A stretch of DNA of 18,638 nt from Lutimaribacter_A marinistellae (GTDB lineage: Bacteria; Pseudomonadota; Alphaproteobacteria; Rhodobacterales; Rhodobacteraceae), in assembly GCF_042648365.1 (NCBI RefSeq), contig NZ_JBHRXI010000014.1, forward strand, positions 1-18,638, in the 5' to 3' direction. Shown here piece after piece: positions 1-8,118 of this stretch. Within the stretch, counting starts at the first letter, position 1, and each line of letters begins with the position of its first letter. Under the pieces are notes generated by a model. The model saw nothing but the letters and a program-made list of their open reading frames with translations. It made no database searches and was not told the DNA's origin. The translations under genes were made by a program, and so were the position numbers.

Positions 1-180
1 GTCATCGTGTCGATCCGGGCCGAGGGGCATACGACCCTCCGCGCGATCGCAGATGTCCTGAATGCACGCGGCATCAGAACCCGACGGGGAGGCCGGTGGC
101 ATGTCTCGACGGTGCGGAACTTGCTAGTGCGGCTGCGGTCGAAAGGTGGCAATGATATCCAGATTAACGCTAAAGTGTGA
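1..180 (+). CDS. C-terminal end of a serine site-specific recombinase (partial)
   Basis: Reading frame 1 is open from the first base to a TGA at 178-180 and gives 59 residues. They contain a run typical of the DNA-binding tail of resolvase/invertase-family serine recombinases: a helix rich in Ala/Ile, then LNARGIRTRRGG, a Trp, and STVRNLLVRL. This segment normally binds the recombination site, while the catalytic serine lies in the N-terminal domain, which is outside the window. The last ~14 residues after VRL are longer than I would expect, so the natural end may have been replaced or extended. I cannot tell whether the gene is intact, because its start is cut off. An integrase or transposase tail of another family is less likely, given the RGG-W-STVRN pattern. 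Confidence 0.6.
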   Translation, partial: VIVSIRAEGHTTLRAIADVLNARGIRTRRGGRWHVSTVRNLLVRLRSKGGNDIQINAKV

Positions 181-307
181 CAGGACGTTGCTCAAAATGG
201 CAGCGAAGGACCGGTTCGAGCCCTGAGCGGGCATAGTGCTGTTGTTCAATCGGAAGAAGATGTCTTTTACACTGTCGGTCGGCTAGGGTTTCTTCAGGAG
301 ACCGCCC

Positions 308-1483
308 ATGCATCGAAATCCTCGGCTCTCGGCTCTCAATTCTTGGCTGGTGGCAGGTGCTCCCGGTGCAGATGGTTTTGGCGAGATCAATGCCGAAATT
401 GGCCGCCGACTGAGAACCACCGATCTCCCGGTCGACTTCTTTGGCGTCTACAAAACTTTGATGCATCCTGAGCTTCCTGGACGGTTCGATTACTGGACCG
501 AAACCGGTGGGCCGAAAATGAGCAGGCTCACTCCCCGGCAACTCAAAGAAAGCAATCGGTGGATTGGAACCCCGGGCCAAGTATGCAGCAAGACCGGGCG
601 AATGTTGCTTTACACATTTGGGGACAACCCCGAATTCGACGGCAGGCCCGATATGAAAGCGCTGCGGGAGAGAGGGTATGCCCAAAGCCTTTGCTTGCCT
701 CTACACTCGAGGTACACACCCGATCTCAACGTTGCGGTTGCCATGACCAAGGCCGAAGGTGGCTTCACCTCGGACCAGATCGAGGCACTCCGCAGTCTTC
801 AGGCGCAGATTGCGCGCGTCACGGAAGGGTTTGTGCTGCACGAAAGCACGATTGCGGTCTTGTCCACCTATGTAGGACGCGATGCCGGAGCGCGTGTTCT
901 GACCGGGAACATCCGACGCGGGGATTCAGAGAATATTCCGTCAGTTGTACTATTCATCGACCTTGAAAGTTTCACCCAGTTCTCCAACCAAGCGACTCCG
1001 GAAGATACTATTGGCTTCTTAAATCGTTTCTTCTCGGTTCTCGATGAAGCGGTGAGCAGGAATGGCGGCGAAATCCTCAAATTTATCGGTGACGGAGCAA
1101 TGGCCATCTTCCCGACCCCAGACGATCGAGCTGCTCAAGTCGCTGCTGTCGATGGTGCTCTTGCGACCCTAGACGAAACGCGCAGGACGATGGCGAACCA
1201 GCTCGAAAGCCCATCAGCGCTCAAATTTCGCGCCGCCCTCAATGTCGGAGATGTTCACTACGGGAATATCGGCAGCGTAAATCGTATGGACTTCACCGTT
1301 GTTGGACCAACTGTCAACCTGACCTCACGCCTGATGGACATCGGCGCATCACTCGGCAAACGAATGGTGTGCTCGGAGGAGGTTATAGGGCTGATAGATG
1401 GGGTGTCAGAAGACCTTGGAAAACACCACTTCAAAGGGTTCGAACAACCAGTTCGTGTGTTCTCGTTGGAAGGCTACGGTTGA
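308..1483 (+). CDS. class III adenylate/guanylate cyclase with N-terminal GAF-like domain
   Basis: A 391-residue protein predicted to make cyclic nucleotide from NTP in the cytoplasm. Residues ~30-180 resemble a degenerate GAF-type sensor (PDMKALRERGY, then CLPLHSR and GGFTSDQIEALRSLQ). Residues ~210-385 are a class III cyclase catalytic domain. Visible key residues are metal-binding D218 (FIDLESFT), K258 and D262 (LKFIGDGAMAIF), and N337 and R341 in GPTVNLTSRL. The set is complete, so activity is likely. Substrate choice between ATP and GTP is not proved, but the K258 context is adenylate-cyclase-like. There is no signal peptide or membrane segment. The ATG is supported by AGGAG at 296-300, seven bases upstream. 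It appears monocistronic: ~570 bases separate it from the next gene. The ligand of the GAF-like part is unknown. Confidence 0.85.
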   Translation: MHRNPRLSALNSWLVAGAPGADGFGEINAEIGRRLRTTDLPVDFFGVYKTLMHPELPGRFDYWTETGGPKMSRLTPRQLKESNRWIGTPGQVCSKTGRMLLYTFGDNPEFDGRPDMKALRERGYAQSLCLPLHSRYTPDLNVAVAMTKAEGGFTSDQIEALRSLQAQIARVTEGFVLHESTIAVLSTYVGRDAGARVLTGNIRRGDSENIPSVVLFIDLESFTQFSNQATPEDTIGFLNRFFSVLDEAVSRNGGEILKFIGDGAMAIFPTPDDRAAQVAAVDGALATLDETRRTMANQLESPSALKFRAALNVGDVHYGNIGSVNRMDFTVVGPTVNLTSRLMDIGASLGKRMVCSEEVIGLIDGVSEDLGKHHFKGFEQPVRVFSLEGYG

Positions 1484-2052
1484 TCCGAACGATTTATTAG
1501 ATGCGAATTTGAATAACTGCCCTAACCGCCAGGCATCGACCCTGCAAAGGCGTTAGACGAGTCATGTATCGGCTAAGTCTGGATTTTCCGCAGTGCTGAC
1601 TATGGCGTTTGTCACAATGAACGTCACCTCTGGAGACCGCCAAAAATCAGCGGAAGAGGTTGCCCCTATACGCTGGTGTCGTGAAATGTCGGATGATGTC
1701 GACCTTACAAGCGATTGATGGATCTGGTATCATTCCCTCAGCCACTGGAACCTCTCAGACAGAATTGTAATGTGTTCGCTGGGGAGGGGGTGGGTCAGAT
1801 CTCTACGAGGCCTGATCGGGACCGCCGGTGGTCGCCAGTTTCTTACGTGGCCACAATTCGGACCGGGGGTCGACGGGAAGAGACGGCAGGGCGGCAACGC
1901 CCCTACGGTCGCCGCGTAGTGGATCATCAAAACGCTTACAGTAGACCGGGCATCGATCTTGCAATACCGTTTCAAGTTGCACGGGTCTGCAAACGCTGAT
2001 CGCTGTATGTGAACGCCTGATCTGAAATTGAAGAGCTCCTTCGCCGAGAAAT
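1484..2052. other. intergenic region, no gene recognised
   Basis: About 570 bases between the two cyclase genes. Open stretches exist on both strands (for example 1715-1999 + and 1730-2062 -), but their translations show no familiar motif, are rich in Arg/Pro as expected of non-coding GC-rich DNA, and lack convincing ribosome sites. No clear hairpin-plus-U terminator follows the first cyclase. The length suggests either a regulatory region for the second cyclase or decayed mobile DNA. I cannot distinguish these. Confidence 0.5.
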
Positions 2053-3825
2053 ATGATGTCAAATAATCCCCTGAAGAGAAGGCTTACGACAATTTTGGCG
2101 GCGGATGTGGTGGGTTACAGCCGGCTCATGGCAAAGGACGAGGCTGGAACTCTAGGTCAACTCAAAGCAAACCGTCGTGAACTGATTGATCCGAAGGTTG
2201 AAGAGCACCGCGGGAGGCTCATCAAGCTTATGGGCGACGGCATGTTGCTCGAGTTCGAAAGCGTAACAGACGCGGTGGAATACTCGCTTGACGTACAGGC
2301 GTCGATGCGGGTTCGCAACGAGAACGTCCCGCCAGAGGGGCGGATCGTCTATCGAATTGGAATCAATACGGGTGACGTCGTTGTCGAAGGCGATGATATC
2401 TATGGCAACGGCGTGAACGTTGCTGCTCGACTGGAGGGAATTGCTCCCCCTGGCGGGCTGGCTATCTCGGATGACGTTTTTCGTCTGCTGTCCAATGACC
2501 TTTCGGCAGACTGGTCGGGAGGGGACGTCGTTGAAGTCAAAAATATTGATGGTGGCATCAAGGCTTGGTTCTGGTCACCGGGAAATACGTCGGCATCAGA
2601 AGGGCAACTAGGCACCAAGTCCTCGCTCCGTGAAACCCACCAGAAGAAACCTTCTATATTTGTGCTTCCCTTCGCAACCTTCTCCAGCGATCAAGAGCTG
2701 GAGTTTCTCGGTGACGGTCTGGTAGACGATCTGCTCACGAATCTTCAGCGTTTCCGATTGTTGACCGTGAACTCCAGAACGTCCTCCTTTCAGTACAAAA
2801 CCAAGCGGGCCCACTTTGCCGAAGTCGCGCGAGAAACCGGCGCCGATTACATGATCGAAGGCAGCCTCCGCCGTGCGGGCAACATGGTGCGAGTCAACGC
2901 CCAGCTAATTGAGGCGAGTTCGGACCGTCACCTTTGGGCTGACCGGTTTGAACGGTCTATGGATGACCCGTTTCACATGCAGGATGAAGTCGCTACGGCG
3001 ATCACGGCTGCTGTCGAGCCGGTTCTCGTCGAGGCGATCAACAGGTCCGGCCGTCTTTCAAGGGCCGACGTCGACTCCAGAAGTCCTTTGAAACGTGCCG
3101 GGTGGCATTTGTTCAGATTCACACAGGAAGACAACGCCACTGCCATCGGGTTGCTAGAGGAAGCAATTCGCGAAAACCCGAACGCCGATCGCAGGTATCA
3201 GGCCCTGTCGATGGGTCACATGTGGGACCTGACCTTTTGCTGGACGAAGGACGTCGATGCGAGCACTCGGCGGGCGCTTGAAGCGGCTGAGACGGCTGTT
3301 TCCGTCGGACCGAAGGATTCTTGGAACTACACGGTTCTCGGTTGGTCACTGGTCTATGCTGGCGACATCTCACGGTCTCGCGCCGCATTGAACCGGGCAA
3401 TCGAACTGAACCCGAACTCCGGTGTGCCTTACGGCGTTCTGGCTTGGGCGTCCGGGCACTACATTGATACCGAGACTGCAATTGCCGCCCTTGATAAGTC
3501 GCTTCAGCTTGCGCCGGACAATCCATTCGTGTTCCAGTATTTGAATGGTGGCAGTTTAGCTTACTACAAGATGGGTGACTACGAGACATCGCTTGCTACG
3601 GCAGAGTCCTCGGCCCTGCGTCGCCCGAACAGCATCATGGCGCATGTTCTGAAAACCGCGTCCTTGTTTCGAACCGGCAATATCAGCGCGGCAAAATTCG
3701 AGGTCGCGCAGCTTCGAGAACTTCTTCCAGCAATGACTGCGGAGAGACTGACATGCTATTTGCCGGTCAGAGACGATGAGGTCGCACGAAGTCTGATCGA
3801 CGGCCTTCGTAGCTCGGGATTTTGA
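2053..3825 (+). CDS. class III adenylate cyclase with TolB-like region and TPR repeats
   Basis: A 590-residue protein of the large CyaA-like family common in rhizobia and Rhodobacterales. Residues ~8-175 are the cyclase domain: D18 in AADVVGYSRLM, K58 and D62 around KLMGDGMLLEF, and N122 and R126 in GNGVNVAARLE. Residues ~195-330 are the TolB-like segment (FVLPFATFSSDQELEFLGDG, then TGADYMIEGSLRR and RHLWADRFER). Residues ~340-570 are a helical TPR-type array, for example RAALNRAIELNPNSGVPYGVLAW. The family makes cAMP, and the C-terminal part is thought to sense or bind partners. Two ATGs lie in tandem (2053 and 2056), with only a weak GAG upstream at 2046-2048, so either may be used. No membrane segment is evident. 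The catalytic set is intact. Confidence 0.88.
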   Translation: MMSNNPLKRRLTTILAADVVGYSRLMAKDEAGTLGQLKANRRELIDPKVEEHRGRLIKLMGDGMLLEFESVTDAVEYSLDVQASMRVRNENVPPEGRIVYRIGINTGDVVVEGDDIYGNGVNVAARLEGIAPPGGLAISDDVFRLLSNDLSADWSGGDVVEVKNIDGGIKAWFWSPGNTSASEGQLGTKSSLRETHQKKPSIFVLPFATFSSDQELEFLGDGLVDDLLTNLQRFRLLTVNSRTSSFQYKTKRAHFAEVARETGADYMIEGSLRRAGNMVRVNAQLIEASSDRHLWADRFERSMDDPFHMQDEVATAITAAVEPVLVEAINRSGRLSRADVDSRSPLKRAGWHLFRFTQEDNATAIGLLEEAIRENPNADRRYQALSMGHMWDLTFCWTKDVDASTRRALEAAETAVSVGPKDSWNYTVLGWSLVYAGDISRSRAALNRAIELNPNSGVPYGVLAWASGHYIDTETAIAALDKSLQLAPDNPFVFQYLNGGSLAYYKMGDYETSLATAESSALRRPNSIMAHVLKTASLFRTGNISAAKFEVAQLRELLPAMTAERLTCYLPVRDDEVARSLIDGLRSSGF

Positions 3826-3923
3826 CTGGGCTGCCGAATTTTTGAGCATTTTACGCAGTGAATCCATAGCTGCGGCCTAACCTATCGGAACAGCATCGAC
3901 TGGGAATGATCCGATCCCGTGCT

Positions 3924-4100
3924 TCAGCAACACCCAAGCTCGTAGAAGCTCTCATCCGAGATGAAGCTGATAGCCGATGGGTCGCTGCCCAGGGCGTGCT
4001 CTGGCCATAAAACCAGCAGCCCCATGCCGTCGTCCAGAACGAAGATGCCGGTTAGGTTCGAGCCACCGCAGACGTTTTCCGAAGATATAGCAACGTTTCA
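3924..4100 (-). pseudogene. possible C-terminal remnant of an unidentified protein
   Basis: Read on the minus strand, a frame runs from just after an in-frame TGA at about 4101 down to a TGA at 3924-3926. Its ~58 residues look protein-like: SNLTGIFVLDDGMGLLVLWP, then SAISFISDESFYELGCC at the end. Alternating hydrophobic residues and acidic loops with G/C-rich third positions suggest true former coding DNA. There is no start codon with a ribosome site and no recognisable family, so I read it as the 3' fragment of a broken gene. It may instead be chance. Confidence 0.28.
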
Positions 4101-4321
4101 GCGCCCGTGCCTCTTGTGAAACAAATGACAGGTGACGGGTAAACTTCCGCATATCACCCATGGCGCTTGGAACGCGGCATCGCCCCTCTTCCGCGGCGAA
4201 GTAGAAAAACACAAGACTTGCAGGGGAATGCGGCTATGGGACTTGTCTTTGGCAAAGATGCAGGGGCGAAACGCGCGGACCAGGACGCCGCCTCTCATCC
4301 AAAAATGCAGGACGGGCGGAA

Positions 4322-4500
4322 AGAGCCCCTCGGCTCGGTTCTGGGCGCGGCTCTTTTGACGCCTGCCACGGCATCGTCAACGGTAACGCAGCGGGCAGCT
4401 TCGACGTGTCCGTGGAAGAAGACACAAGCCAGGACGCCGAAACCGATCACCTCCCCGAAACCATCGACTACTTCGCCTTCAACACGACCGGCGTCGTAGG
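4322..4500 (+). pseudogene. remnant of a surface/secreted protein C-terminal (H-type-lectin-like) domain
   Basis: The frame through 4322-4500 reads SFDACHGIVNGNAAGSFDVS, then VEEDTSQDAETDH, then LPETIDYFAF. The run of VEE, acidic residues, a conserved ETxH and then ET-x-x-Y-FAF is the closing strand pattern I associate with repeat or H-type-lectin-like domains at the ends of large extracellular proteins of marine Rhodobacterales. Upstream, the frame loses sense, and neighbouring frames pick up fragments, indicating frameshifts. Downstream, it continues into Cys/Arg-rich nonsense. No start codon with a ribosome site precedes it. I therefore treat it as a decayed 3' fragment. The family assignment is from memory of the motif only. 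Confidence 0.4.
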
Positions 4501-4682
4501 TGCGTTTGATTACGATTTATTCGGATTGGGCGAACAGCCTGCAACGATAACCGGGCTTCGCTGCTGTATCGGCTTAAGGTCTTGCAAGGGATTTCGAAGT
4601 TGTAGCCTGTGCCGCCAGGGGACAACCGGCTCCATTCGGAAGTTCAACCGCGCCCCGCGATGCTGCGTTGCTGACCCCCGAA

Positions 4683-5480
4683 CTAACCGCGGGCACTGTT
4701 TCTCGTTGTTCGGCTGACTACCACAGTCTGTGCGAGCAGATTTGCTTCGTCTTCCGTCTCCATGAACGGGGCGTCAAACGCATCTCGGCCGACGCCGATC
4801 ATAACCATCTCGGCGGTGCTGCACATCTTCGTCGCATCCACCAGATGCCAGTCCCCGTCGAGCCACACCTCGGCCACCGCGTGGAAATCCTGCGGATTGA
4901 CACCCAACCCGTAAACCGAGGCATAGCGCGCCGGTATGCCCGAAGCCCGCGACAAGGCACAGACGAGGTGTGCGAAATCCCGGCATACACCTTCGCGCCG
5001 CGCAAACGTGTCCAGTACGGTTGTCTGTGTGTCCGACGTCGCCGGCAAATACCGCACCTCATGGGCGACCCAGTCGCGAATGGCCGCGATCTTCGCCCCG
5101 CCCTCCAGCGTGCCGAAGCGATTGGCGGCAAAACCCACGAACTCGTCCGACTGGCAGAACCGCGACGGGCGCAGATAGGTGAACGCCTCCGCGGGCAGCG
5201 TGTGTACCGGTTGGGCACTCAGCCGCTCGAGGGCGGCACCGGTTTCGGTCACCTCCACCTCGGCCCGGTATCTAAGCCGAAGCTCATGGGAGGACAGATG
5301 CGCCCAAAGCCGGGTCCCAACGCCGCTTTCCCCGGGGATGCGTTCGACAGACGCATCGTCGATGGAAAGATGTTCCTCAAGCACGGTCTGTCCCGGGCTT
5401 CGGGCCGCCTCAATCGCCAGCATAACCATCCGGGATGGTCCAATTTCGTAAGTCATGTTCAGTTCTATAGCGAAAGGCAT
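4683..5480 (-). CDS. transglutaminase-like (papain-fold) family protein
   Basis: A 265-residue cytoplasmic protein with no signal peptide. The N-terminal half (~1-100) is the beta-rich domain usually preceding bacterial transglutaminase cores. The C-terminal half has the Cys-His-Asp triad: C166 in REGVCRDFAHL, H200 in PQDFHAVAEVWL and D215 in WHLVDATKM. All three are in place with normal spacing. Family members act as proteases, amide hydrolases or cross-linkers, and the substrate here cannot be inferred. The start ATG has only a weak purine run (GGAATGG) upstream. It is divergent from the RTX gene across 214 bases. No partner genes (such as the alpha-E or circularly permuted ATP-grasp genes that often accompany this type) are present in the window. 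Confidence 0.85.
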   Translation of the reverse strand: MPFAIELNMTYEIGPSRMVMLAIEAARSPGQTVLEEHLSIDDASVERIPGESGVGTRLWAHLSSHELRLRYRAEVEVTETGAALERLSAQPVHTLPAEAFTYLRPSRFCQSDEFVGFAANRFGTLEGGAKIAAIRDWVAHEVRYLPATSDTQTTVLDTFARREGVCRDFAHLVCALSRASGIPARYASVYGLGVNPQDFHAVAEVWLDGDWHLVDATKMCSTAEMVMIGVGRDAFDAPFMETEDEANLLAQTVVVSRTTRNSARG

Positions 5481-5694
5481 TGCTAATCCATTCCATGATC
5501 GCGGGACAGGTTATCGAAACCTTTCCCGGTAGGCGAACGGGAAACGGCAACAGTGGGCAGGTCGGATGGGAACTCCAAAGGAGGCGGCCTTCATGACCAC
5601 CGATAAACATTGATCGATGATGTATCTTCCCGCAAGCTCTCGTCAGCGGGAGATCGGCATCACGCGTGATCCGCTTGCAGAAAGGATTTCACAC
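5481..5694. other. divergent intergenic region between transglutaminase-like and RTX genes
   Basis: 214 bases that should carry both promoters. I see no convincing paired -35/-10 boxes or operator. An in-frame ATG-ATG at 5617-5622 could extend the RTX protein by 26 residues, but it has no ribosome site, whereas the ATG at 5695 does. Confidence 0.4.
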
Positions 5695-8118
5695 ATGCCC
5701 GATACTTTGAATTTTTCGCAGCGCGGCCCGCAGATCACGATCTCCACCCCGGAGGGTGACTATTTCTCGTTCGGATCGCGTCTGCTGCCGCTGGGTGACG
5801 GTGGCTTTGTCCGGTTCTTCTCCGGCTCCAGCAGTGAGGGTGAGAACACCTTTTTCGAAACCCTGCTCCCCACTGGCGAATCCACGGGCGCGGTCGCGCG
5901 GCCCTTCGATGCGCTGGGGCAGTATTATCTGGGCGCCTCTGACATGTTTGCGCTGACCGATGGCAGTGCGCGGATCGTCGTCGAGGTTCAGCAGACCAAC
6001 ACCGAGGGGCGCGGCGAGAGCCAGTTTCAGACCATGCTGTATTCGCCCGATACCGGGGCGCTGACCGAACCGGTCACTCTGCACCAGTTCGAGGCGTTCG
6101 GGTCGTTCGAGGTCTACAGGACATTTTCGAACCCGGATGGAAGCTTTGCCCTGATCACCCAGACCACGCCGGAAAATATCCCGTCGGTCCAGCTTTTCGG
6201 GCCGGATGGAACCCCGGTTGCCGAGGCCTATCAATTCCCGGAATCGGCAAGCACCTACTCGACCGAAATCGGGTTTCGCGACAATGGGCAGGTGCTCGCG
6301 ACATGGCAGGAGACGCAAAGCAATCCTCCGCAATTCGATGAAACCACCAACCGCATTCAGGTTCAGTTGATCGGGACCGATGGCACCGCCGGACAGGTCC
6401 GGACGGTGGCGACAGCCCTGAGCGACGGGACCGGCCCCTATACCACCCTTTTCCCGGAGGGCTTTGTGGAACAGCCCGGACAGGACCTGGTCCTGTTCTG
6501 GGGGCGTCAACAGATCCAGGACGGCATCGCCACCGAGGACTTCTTCGCGCAAAAACTCGGCGCCGACGGCACACCCGCCGGAAGCGTCTTTGACCTGGGC
6601 CAGTTCGACGGGATACTCGACAAGATCGCCTATCCCGATGGCAGTTTCGCCCTGGTCACGCGAACCGAGGTGCCGGTCGGTAACAGCTGGACGCAGGAAC
6701 TGACGCTGCGCCGCTTCGATGCCGACGGGCAGCCCATCGGTGAACCGGCGGTTCTGGACCGGATGCGTGACTGGAGAGACATTGAGCTTCTGCCAGACGG
6801 CGGCGTGGCGATTGCATCCGTCGATTACAGTCAGAACGAGGGTGACTTGCATGTCCGGTTCTTCGATGAGACCGGTGCGCCTGAAGGCCCGGGAGAGGTC
6901 ATTTTCTCGATGGACAACGGCTCGCCGGGGGCCGATATCCTTCTCAGGGATGACGGGACCTTCCTGATCCAGGCGCTCTCGCAGGATCGCCATTTCCAGG
7001 AATATGCCAAGGTGGATTTCCGCCCCCTGACGGACGGCGATGACACCGAAACCCTGACCGGCCCCGAGGCGGTCGATGGTCTGGCCGGGGACGACAACCT
7101 CACAGGCTCGGATGAAGTCGACCGGCTGAAGGGCGGCGAAGGCAATGACACGCTCGAGGGCGGCGCTGGCGATGATTTCCTATCGGGAGGTCCCGGTACC
7201 AACGTGTTGAATGGCGGCGATGGCGACGACTCCGCCTGGTTCACTGGACCCGTGACGGCCTACACCTTCGAAAGCGACGAGACCGGAGATTTGATCACCA
7301 TCCTTCTGGATACAGAGCGTCACGAAACGACCGGGATCGAGGAATTCGTCTTCACGGATCAGATCCTGAACCCTGAACAGGTCCTCATCCGGGCCGGGTT
7401 CTTCGACATGGACGAGATGGGCGGCGACACGGATGACCTGCTGCAGGGCGGCCCGGGGAATGACCGCCTTGACGGCGCCGGCGGCAATGACACCGTCCAC
7501 GGGGCCGAGGGCACGGATACGTTGCTGGGAGGCAACGGGGACGACATCATCGTCGGCGGCGAAACACCTGACGACATCCGCGACATCGTGTTTGCCGGTG
7601 CTGGCAATGACAGCGTCGACGCAGGCTACGGCAACGATCAGGTCTTTGGCCAGGAAGGCAACGATACCATCTCGGGCGGTTTCGGCGCGGACGAGATCCA
7701 GGGACAGGAAGGCGACGATTTCCTGTCCGGTGGTGCCCTGTCCGACCTGATATACGGCGGGGCCGGCCGAGATTTCATCAACGGCGGCTACGGGTATGAC
7801 CGGATCAATGGCGGCGATGGCGGAGACCGGTTCTTCCATCTCGGCGTCTTCGGCCACGGTTCCGACTGGCTGCAGGATTACGACGCGGCCGAGGGGGACC
7901 TGCTCGTATTCGGGGGCGCAGCCACGGCCGACCAGTTCCAGGTCAACCTCGCACATACCGCCACGCCCGACGGTGAACGCTCAGGCGATGATGCGGTGCA
8001 GGAAGCCTTTGTCATCTACCGGCCAACCGGCCAGATCCTGTGGGCGTTGGTCGATGGCGAGGCGCAAGACGAAATCAATCTGCGGATCGGAGATGACGTA
8101 TTTGACCTTTTGGCATAG
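5695..8118 (+). CDS. RTX hemolysin-type calcium-binding protein, predicted type I secreted
   Basis: An 807-residue acidic protein. Residues ~10-440 hold about six or seven repeats of 50-65 residues with the pattern DGSFALxT, then LxxFDxDGxPxG, which suggests a beta-propeller-like fold. From ~446 on come glycine-rich nonapeptide repeats (GGAGDDFLSGG, GGNGDDIIVGG and others) that bind Ca2+ and fold as a beta-roll outside the cell. A ~65-residue interruption splits them into two blocks. The C-terminus ends in a hydrophobic tail (VFDLLA), as expected of an uncleaved type I secretion signal. No N-terminal signal peptide is present, which is consistent. I chose ATG 5695 because AAAGGA at 5681-5686 lies eight bases upstream. 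The in-frame ATG at 5617 would add 26 residues without a ribosome site. No type I exporter genes are in the window. Enzymatic activity is not evident, so a surface-layer, adhesin or biofilm role is possible. Confidence 0.85.
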   Translation: MPDTLNFSQRGPQITISTPEGDYFSFGSRLLPLGDGGFVRFFSGSSSEGENTFFETLLPTGESTGAVARPFDALGQYYLGASDMFALTDGSARIVVEVQQTNTEGRGESQFQTMLYSPDTGALTEPVTLHQFEAFGSFEVYRTFSNPDGSFALITQTTPENIPSVQLFGPDGTPVAEAYQFPESASTYSTEIGFRDNGQVLATWQETQSNPPQFDETTNRIQVQLIGTDGTAGQVRTVATALSDGTGPYTTLFPEGFVEQPGQDLVLFWGRQQIQDGIATEDFFAQKLGADGTPAGSVFDLGQFDGILDKIAYPDGSFALVTRTEVPVGNSWTQELTLRRFDADGQPIGEPAVLDRMRDWRDIELLPDGGVAIASVDYSQNEGDLHVRFFDETGAPEGPGEVIFSMDNGSPGADILLRDDGTFLIQALSQDRHFQEYAKVDFRPLTDGDDTETLTGPEAVDGLAGDDNLTGSDEVDRLKGGEGNDTLEGGAGDDFLSGGPGTNVLNGGDGDDSAWFTGPVTAYTFESDETGDLITILLDTERHETTGIEEFVFTDQILNPEQVLIRAGFFDMDEMGGDTDDLLQGGPGNDRLDGAGGNDTVHGAEGTDTLLGGNGDDIIVGGETPDDIRDIVFAGAGNDSVDAGYGNDQVFGQEGNDTISGGFGADEIQGQEGDDFLSGGALSDLIYGGAGRDFINGGYGYDRINGGDGGDRFFHLGVFGHGSDWLQDYDAAEGDLLVFGGAATADQFQVNLAHTATPDGERSGDDAVQEAFVIYRPTGQILWALVDGEAQDEINLRIGDDVFDLLA
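7078..7231 (+). repeat. first block of RTX nonapeptide repeats
   Basis: Tandem GGxGxDxLx-type repeats coding for DGLAGDDNLTG, LKGGEGNDTLEGGAGDDFL and LNGGDGDD, within the RTX gene. They form a calcium-binding beta-roll. Confidence 0.8.
7420..7833 (+). repeat. second, longer block of RTX nonapeptide repeats
   Basis: Roughly fourteen further nonapeptides, for example LLQGGPGNDRLDGAGGNDTV and VFGQEGNDTISGGFGADEI. One linker (GGETPDDIRDIVF) breaks the period. This block precedes the C-terminal secretion region. Confidence 0.8.

Larger units (their letters stand above)
3826..4682. other. gene-poor stretch with decayed coding remnants
   Basis: About 860 bases without a gene that I would call intact. 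Two pieces look like the wreckage of real proteins: a minus-strand tail at 3924-4100 and a plus-strand tail at about 4322-4500, listed separately. Apart from those two pieces, none of the overlapping open frames has recognisable motifs or a good ribosome site. The mixture of remnants suggests past insertion and deletion events between the cyclase and the transglutaminase-like gene. Confidence 0.5.

Noticed and set aside
170..685. 171-residue minus-strand open frame over the first cyclase
   Set aside because: It lies antisense to a well-supported cyclase gene, and its translation has no family features.
4668..5486. 272-residue plus-strand frame opposite the transglutaminase-like gene
   Set aside because: The minus-strand protein has a complete Cys-His-Asp triad. 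The plus-strand reading is an Arg-rich shadow.
5689..6993. 434-residue minus-strand open frame inside the RTX gene
   Set aside because: It is antisense to a clear calcium-binding protein. The long frame is a by-product of GC-rich repeat codons, and its Arg/Asp-rich translation is not protein-like.
7078..7833. CRISPR-like periodic repeats
   Set aside because: The periodicity is in coding nonapeptides of an RTX protein. There are no identical direct repeats with spacers, and no cas genes.
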